Source: Holothuria scabra
Lineage: Eukaryota > Echinodermata > Holothuroidea > Aspidochirotida > Holothuriidae
Direction: 5' to 3'
DNA length: 64,000 nt
Assembly (NCBI GenBank): GCA_037179385.1
Contig: CM074179.1
Location: forward strand, 7,068,001-7,132,000
In this document: positions 60,401 to 64,000 of the stretch, piece by piece
Numbering within the stretch: the stretch's first letter is position 1
How the letters are laid out: each line of letters starts with the position of its first letter
The notes under the pieces: model-generated
The model's database searches: none
The model's input: only the letters and a program-made list of their open reading frames with translations
What the model was told of the DNA's origin: nothing
Position numbers and translations under genes: made by a program

Positions 60401-63400
60401 AAAAAAAAAAAACATTTAGATTCTAATTTTTATGAAATTATTCTCATTCAGGCTTCACGGCAGCATGTGTAGCAATGCTAGCAGACAAAGGACTCATTGA
60501 CTTTAAGAAACCAGTAGCACACTACTGGCCGGAGTTTGGTCAAAAGGGAAAAGAAGAAATCACTGTTCAACAACTTCTGGAACACGAGGTTATGTGTTTT
60601 TTTTTTAATTTATTTCTTTTATCTTCGGATCAATCCCTATTTTGACAGTGAAGAGCACACAGCTGGGTGGCAAGGATAGTCTTCCAGTTTGGTGTTTTAC
60701 AAAACAGTCAATACACTGCAGTATATAGTACAAGCTGATAAAAAGTTCTGAATTATGCATGGAACATTTCTAAGGACGTATGGAAAACAGCTAAATCTAA
60801 GGTGTCAGATTTAAAATAAACAAAAAGTTACGTTACACTTGGGTTAAGTTAACAGGCCTGTCTATTGTGTGTTAATTGTGTTTCATGCAGTGTGAACACA
60901 GTAAAAGCCTAGATTACCTGAGGGCACAATGGATCATGAAACAAAGTCAGACACCAGTTACACCCCATACCCTCTTTGATCTACTGGGGTGTCTGTGTTG
61001 CAATGACACTCGTATGAAGAAACGTGACGTCACGGGTTATTTAGCAGGGGCGCAGTCGCCTAAATTTGTTTTTGTTTGTTTTAACCGGCCTAACTTTACC
61101 CTACTTATACACATCGCTAAGTTTTAAAGAAACTAATCGTTTGGGGATTAACATGTTGTTTGTGGTATACGTCCAATGATCCCATCCCTCTAGCAGTGGA
61201 GTGCCACTGTACCCGAGCTATAAAAAGAGGAGAAATATGTCACGAAGCATCCTCCATGCAGTTGACCATTGGTTACACAGCGTTTATTTTGTGTCTTTTT
61301 GATCGTATTGATATTGTACCTCACTGTGATACATAAAAATAATAAACAAGAAAGTTGTAAACATATTTTCCACAGGCTGGTCTGTCCGTTATAGCAGAAA
61401 GGTTCACCTTTGATCTCTTAAAGGATCGTGACGCCATGGACAAAGTGTTAGCCAGAAGCGAACCTCGATGGGAACCAGGAACGGGACACGGATATCATGC
61501 TATTACTATTGGACCACTTGTCGATGCTCTCGTTAGAAGAGTAGACCCAAAGAAACGAACAGTGGGTCAATTTGTTGAAGAAGAAATCAGGAAGCCTTTC
61601 GGTTCGTACATGATTACCAGCGATGAAACAAATTAAGTCTGACTCCCTTAAAGGCCAAGAGCAGTTGCCCGAACTTGAAGCAGTGTAGTATAGACTGTCC
61701 TGTTTCATGATTGGCTCTTGAGAGCCATGTGTCAATATTTGTTTCCTCAATTGTAAAATTTACTGCATGGGAGTGACTGCCTGGTTTTCCTTGAATATGC
61801 AATGTTGAAGCGCTTAAATATTATAAAAAATACTTTGAAGAGAAATAAGAGGAAAGTTTGAGTCAGATTTATCCGCTGTCATATAGCAACTTTGGGACGA
61901 CTACTCTTGACCGTTGAAAGGAAAACGCATTCAAACAATTTCGAGGAGTAATAATTCATTGCTTTTGTCAAAAGGGCGATATTCTAGTTCTGAAATCACA
62001 AGAGAGAAACTTGGAAAATAAACAAGATGAAATCTGTGAGATGTGGCTGTTGTTGGAAATAGGTTTGAGCATCTGCTTCTGTCCATAAATTTAAATAGGC
62101 TTTGGTCCCCCACACATTTTCACCAATCTGTTCTTAGTGTAGCGTACACCAGCTGTAGTTGATGTACGTCAGGGAGCCCATGGGGTTTATTGACCGGGGA
62201 AAGTTACCAATTTTCATGTTCACCGCTGTATCTAAGCGACATTTGTACTGGGTGAAGTATCAATTAAGAAGAGGGATTTAATTCAAACGATTTCGGAAAT
62301 GCCATTTACTGTGATCTGTGCGGTCAGTATTTTCGGTCAAAACATTTTCGAAAAAGCTTCCCGCCAACTGATTGGGGCGCCCGCTTGACAGTTTATATCG
62401 TATCTTAGATGAATTTGGCGTTACGTAGGCCTTACTACCGGCTGAATCAATAGAACCTGGTTGAGTGAGCTCTTGAGTACCAAAAGGTTTGGTACTCAAT
62501 TGGTAGTTGTAGACTGCATTTTCCTTATGATGTAATGATCATTTTCACACTTGCTTGTTTTTATCGAAAATGTTTTGCAAACAACGTTTCAAAATACATC
62601 GGCTGCTTACATTCTTTTTACAAGAATGGGGGGGGGGGGGGGATGCCATCTCCGGCTTTCTTAGCTAGAGGCGCAATTTTTTACAGTATTCTGTAGACTA
62701 TGAGCTAACTGATAATGACGCCCCGCTTAGATAGTTATTTTCCAGGCAGATTATATCTTTAACCCTCAACTAAATCTCTCCTTGCCCGTGTTATTAGTCA
62801 TTGAACTTATTACATTCGCGGTATGTAAGATTGGAAGAAGCTATATATGCTTTGCCAGAGAAGAACACATATTTTCAAGAGAACAAACGGCTTGCTAAGA
62901 TGTTACATAAATTACCGTACTACTGTGTTGTTAGTTTTCCAGTTTTTGCTTAGTTCTACGGTGAGCGCAAAGCGGGACGGATGTCACATTCTAAATTCCA
63001 TAGCGCCTTGCGTTTGTCTGAACAGAGTAATATTCAGATTCGAATATTAATTCAGTTTTGAATGATATTTGTGATACCTGTTTGTTGTGATAATATGTAT
63101 GAATTGTAAATAGCGTACGGTACATTTTGTGCTACCAAGCATACGCACTGGTGGTTCGAAGCGGAATTCTAGAGAAAATTCTCGGACGCTAGTACAAGTG
63201 GACGATGTGTTTTTTCTTTTACTACGTCCGTGGAAGTACTGCCTTGAAGGTAGTACGTTTATGTTCCGTCTTATACTTCATTTACTTTTACGGTTTTAAC
63301 CCTACAGGAATCGATGTTTACATCGGTGCACCTTTGGCAGAATCTCATCGTATTTCAAGACTTGTAAACGTCAAAGAGAGATTGAGTGACGTCATTTACA

Positions 63401-63504
63401 GCTTTATGCATGTTCCGTTCTTCAGACAGTATCTTACAGCATCATTGTTCGGTGGATTAGATTACAATAATGATGTAACAGAAAATTGTGCAGAAATCTG
63501 TGAT
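57318..63504 (+). CDS. Serine beta-lactamase-like protein (LACT-2 / family VIII esterase type), 3' truncated by window
   Basis: Member of the metazoan beta-lactamase domain-containing family, which shares the penicillin-binding-protein/serine beta-lactamase fold; the natural substrate is unknown. The exons are 57318-57466, 58564-58727, 60452-60588, 61376-61601 and 63308-63504, giving 291 residues, about two thirds of the usual length of roughly 430. Residues 4-24 form a hydrophobic N-terminal anchor or signal. The SxxK nucleophile motif is STTK at 101-104, just after TIIFS. YHA at 190-192 takes the YxN position, as in the LACT-2-like/esterase branch. Other marks are VYHKGEKVVDLWAGYAD, LLEHEAGLS and WEPGTGHGYHA. 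All junctions keep frame. The last exon ends at a GTAAGT donor, and the rest lies to the right of the window. The catalytic layout is intact so far. Confidence 0.93.
58097..58393 (+). mobile_element. TTAA-flanked MITE, copy E1 (intron 1)
   Basis: TTAA at 58093-58096 and 58394-58397. The ends are AGGCAGTCATTCGTCACCC and, as reverse complement of the right, AGGCATATTTTCATCATCCC. It is 297 bp and lies in inverted orientation to copy E2 at 58834-59134. The TTAA duplication suggests a piggyBac- or Kolobok-mobilised MITE. Confidence 0.82.
58564..58727 (+). CDS. Beta-lactamase-like gene exon 2, catalytic SxxK exon
   Basis: Acceptor ATTCAG and donor GTAAAC. It encodes KNYEDGWDNPEAGSAFSVYH through TIIFSTTK. 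At 164 bp it is not a multiple of three, so skipping would shift the frame and remove the nucleophile Ser101. Confidence 0.93.
58834..59134 (-). mobile_element. TTAA-flanked MITE, copy E2 (intron 2)
   Basis: TTAA at 58830-58833 and 59135-59138. The ends are AGGCGTATTTTCATCACCCC and, as reverse complement of the right, AGGCAGTTATTCGTCACCC. It is 301 bp, and its sequence is the reverse complement of copy E1 along its whole length with modest divergence. Confidence 0.82.
59858..60262. mobile_element. Palindromic MITE built of GAGTG/CACTC words, TA target site
   Basis: Both ends read CACTCTAAAATCAAAAGAGT inward and stay complementary for about 95 bp with few mismatches. TA flanks both sides (59856-59857 and 60263-60264), the Tc1/mariner-type target. 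The interior has a 22-bp tandem repeat, CACTCCTTTTTGGAGGGAAC plus TT, three times from about 60116. A central perfect hairpin GATCGCTCTTT..AAAGAGCGATC lies at about 60046-60071. It sits in intron 2 of the beta-lactamase-like gene. Confidence 0.85.
60452..60588 (+). CDS. Beta-lactamase-like gene exon 3
   Basis: Acceptor ATTCAG and donor GTTATG. It encodes GFTAACVAMLADKGLIDFKK through EEITVQQLLEHE, following the SxxK helix, and ends in phase 0. Confidence 0.93.
61376..61601 (+). CDS. Beta-lactamase-like gene exon 4
   Basis: Acceptor CCACAG. It encodes AGLSVIAERFTFDLLKDRDA, then WEPGTGHGYHAITIGPLVDA, and ends EEIRKPF plus one base. The donor GTTCGT is weak, and reading on would stop at 61636. 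The join to exon 5 gives KPFGIDVYIGAP, the expected family sequence, so the splice is preferred. Confidence 0.92.
61602..63307 (+). other. Beta-lactamase-like gene intron 4
   Basis: A 1706-bp intron with a G-run at about 62628-62641. No further exon or clear mobile element was recognised. Confidence 0.6.
63308..63504 (+). CDS. Beta-lactamase-like gene exon 5
   Basis: Acceptor CTACAG and strong donor GTAAGT. It encodes GIDVYIGAPLAESHRISRLV through DYNNDVTENCAEICD, phase 0. The following exon(s), with about 140 residues including the C-terminal lobe of the fold, are not in the window. Confidence 0.9.
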
Positions 63505-64000
63505 GTAAGTATCCAAGTATTTCGGTGAAGATGTGGGTTTTATTTCAAGCTGGTTTCATCATTCCTAGCATGATGCTACTTTCCTTGTTGAATTTATTGG
63601 TGAAATCTGTGATTAGATGCCACTTTCTTGGGAAACCCACCAATTGCCCGAACTTAATTATTGGAAAAATTTACCCAATTTCAGTCATTGTCACATACGT
63701 GCCCAGCGGTTGGTAAACATTTTACCTATTTTAAAATGTATCGCCTCGGGAGGAAGGGAACTTATACACTACGTACAGTTTGATTTATTCTGCTTTCAAA
63801 TCTGACTAATTGAATGGCAGTACCACAAGCACCAAATACGCCAAAAGTTGCCTAACGTTTGGGATTAGCTAGCAGACCATTCAAGTATGTGTTAATTGGC
63901 AATAATTGCCTTACACGTAGTGTGAACACTATGAAAGGATACGTCCCTTTGCGACACAGATTATGTAACAAAGTTGGATACCATGTTAATCCCCACAACA
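63505..64000 (+). other. Start of beta-lactamase-like gene intron 5, cut by window edge
   Basis: It follows the GTAAGT donor. Short frames here have no family similarity. Confidence 0.6.

Noticed and set aside
61602..61636. Exon 4 reading through to TAA as the natural end of the beta-lactamase-like protein
   Set aside because: Splicing to 63308 gives the expected family continuation KPFGIDVYIGAP. Read-through is at best an isoform.

Overview
This window is eukaryotic nuclear DNA from an animal. Genes are broken into short exons with GT..AG introns, and intact genes are sparse. Most of the sequence is intergenic or intronic and crowded with DNA-transposon relics, SINE tails and satellite repeats. 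A marine invertebrate deuterostome, probably an echinoderm, is my best guess. The reasons are the many copies of the palindrome TAGGCCTA, the repeat style, and protein sequences that are clearly metazoan but not vertebrate. The taxon is an inference, not something the sequence proves.

Three genes can be supported. (1) RPL15, + strand, four coding exons between 24692 and 28522, encodes a complete 205-residue ribosomal protein eL15. (2) A C2H2 zinc-finger protein, - strand, has three recognisable coding exons between 46462 and 42239, nine fingers and an unresolved 3' end. (3) A membrane-anchored serine beta-lactamase-like protein (LACT-2/family VIII esterase type), + strand, has five exons between 57318 and 63504 and runs off the right edge. 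The genes are functionally unrelated, and nothing suggests an operon or cluster.

Layout. 1-24.6 kb: no supportable host gene. It holds small TIR elements, tandem repeats, a possible LINE scrap, and two copies of a hAT-like element (17573-19180 and 19903-22398), the second carrying a nested PIF/Harbinger element. 24.7-28.5 kb: RPL15, with SINE tails nearby. 28.5-35 kb: repeats, including a hAT-like MITE with a perfect 8-bp target duplication (33750-34124). 35.3-40.2 kb: a satellite of about 145-bp units, split by a 1.64-kb hAT-like element that itself contains a 272-bp element. Each satellite unit carries up to five direct nuclear-receptor-type half-sites, and part of the array is a recent 890-bp higher-order duplication. 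41.3-46.5 kb: a SINE and the zinc-finger gene. 46.5-57.2 kb: intergenic repeats. 57.3-64 kb: the beta-lactamase-like gene, whose exon 2 lies between two inverted copies of a TTAA-flanked MITE.

No intact tRNA, rRNA, CRISPR array or complete autonomous transposase gene was found. The most notable structures are the half-site-laden satellite with its nested insertions and the inverted MITE pair around exon 2 of the beta-lactamase-like gene.
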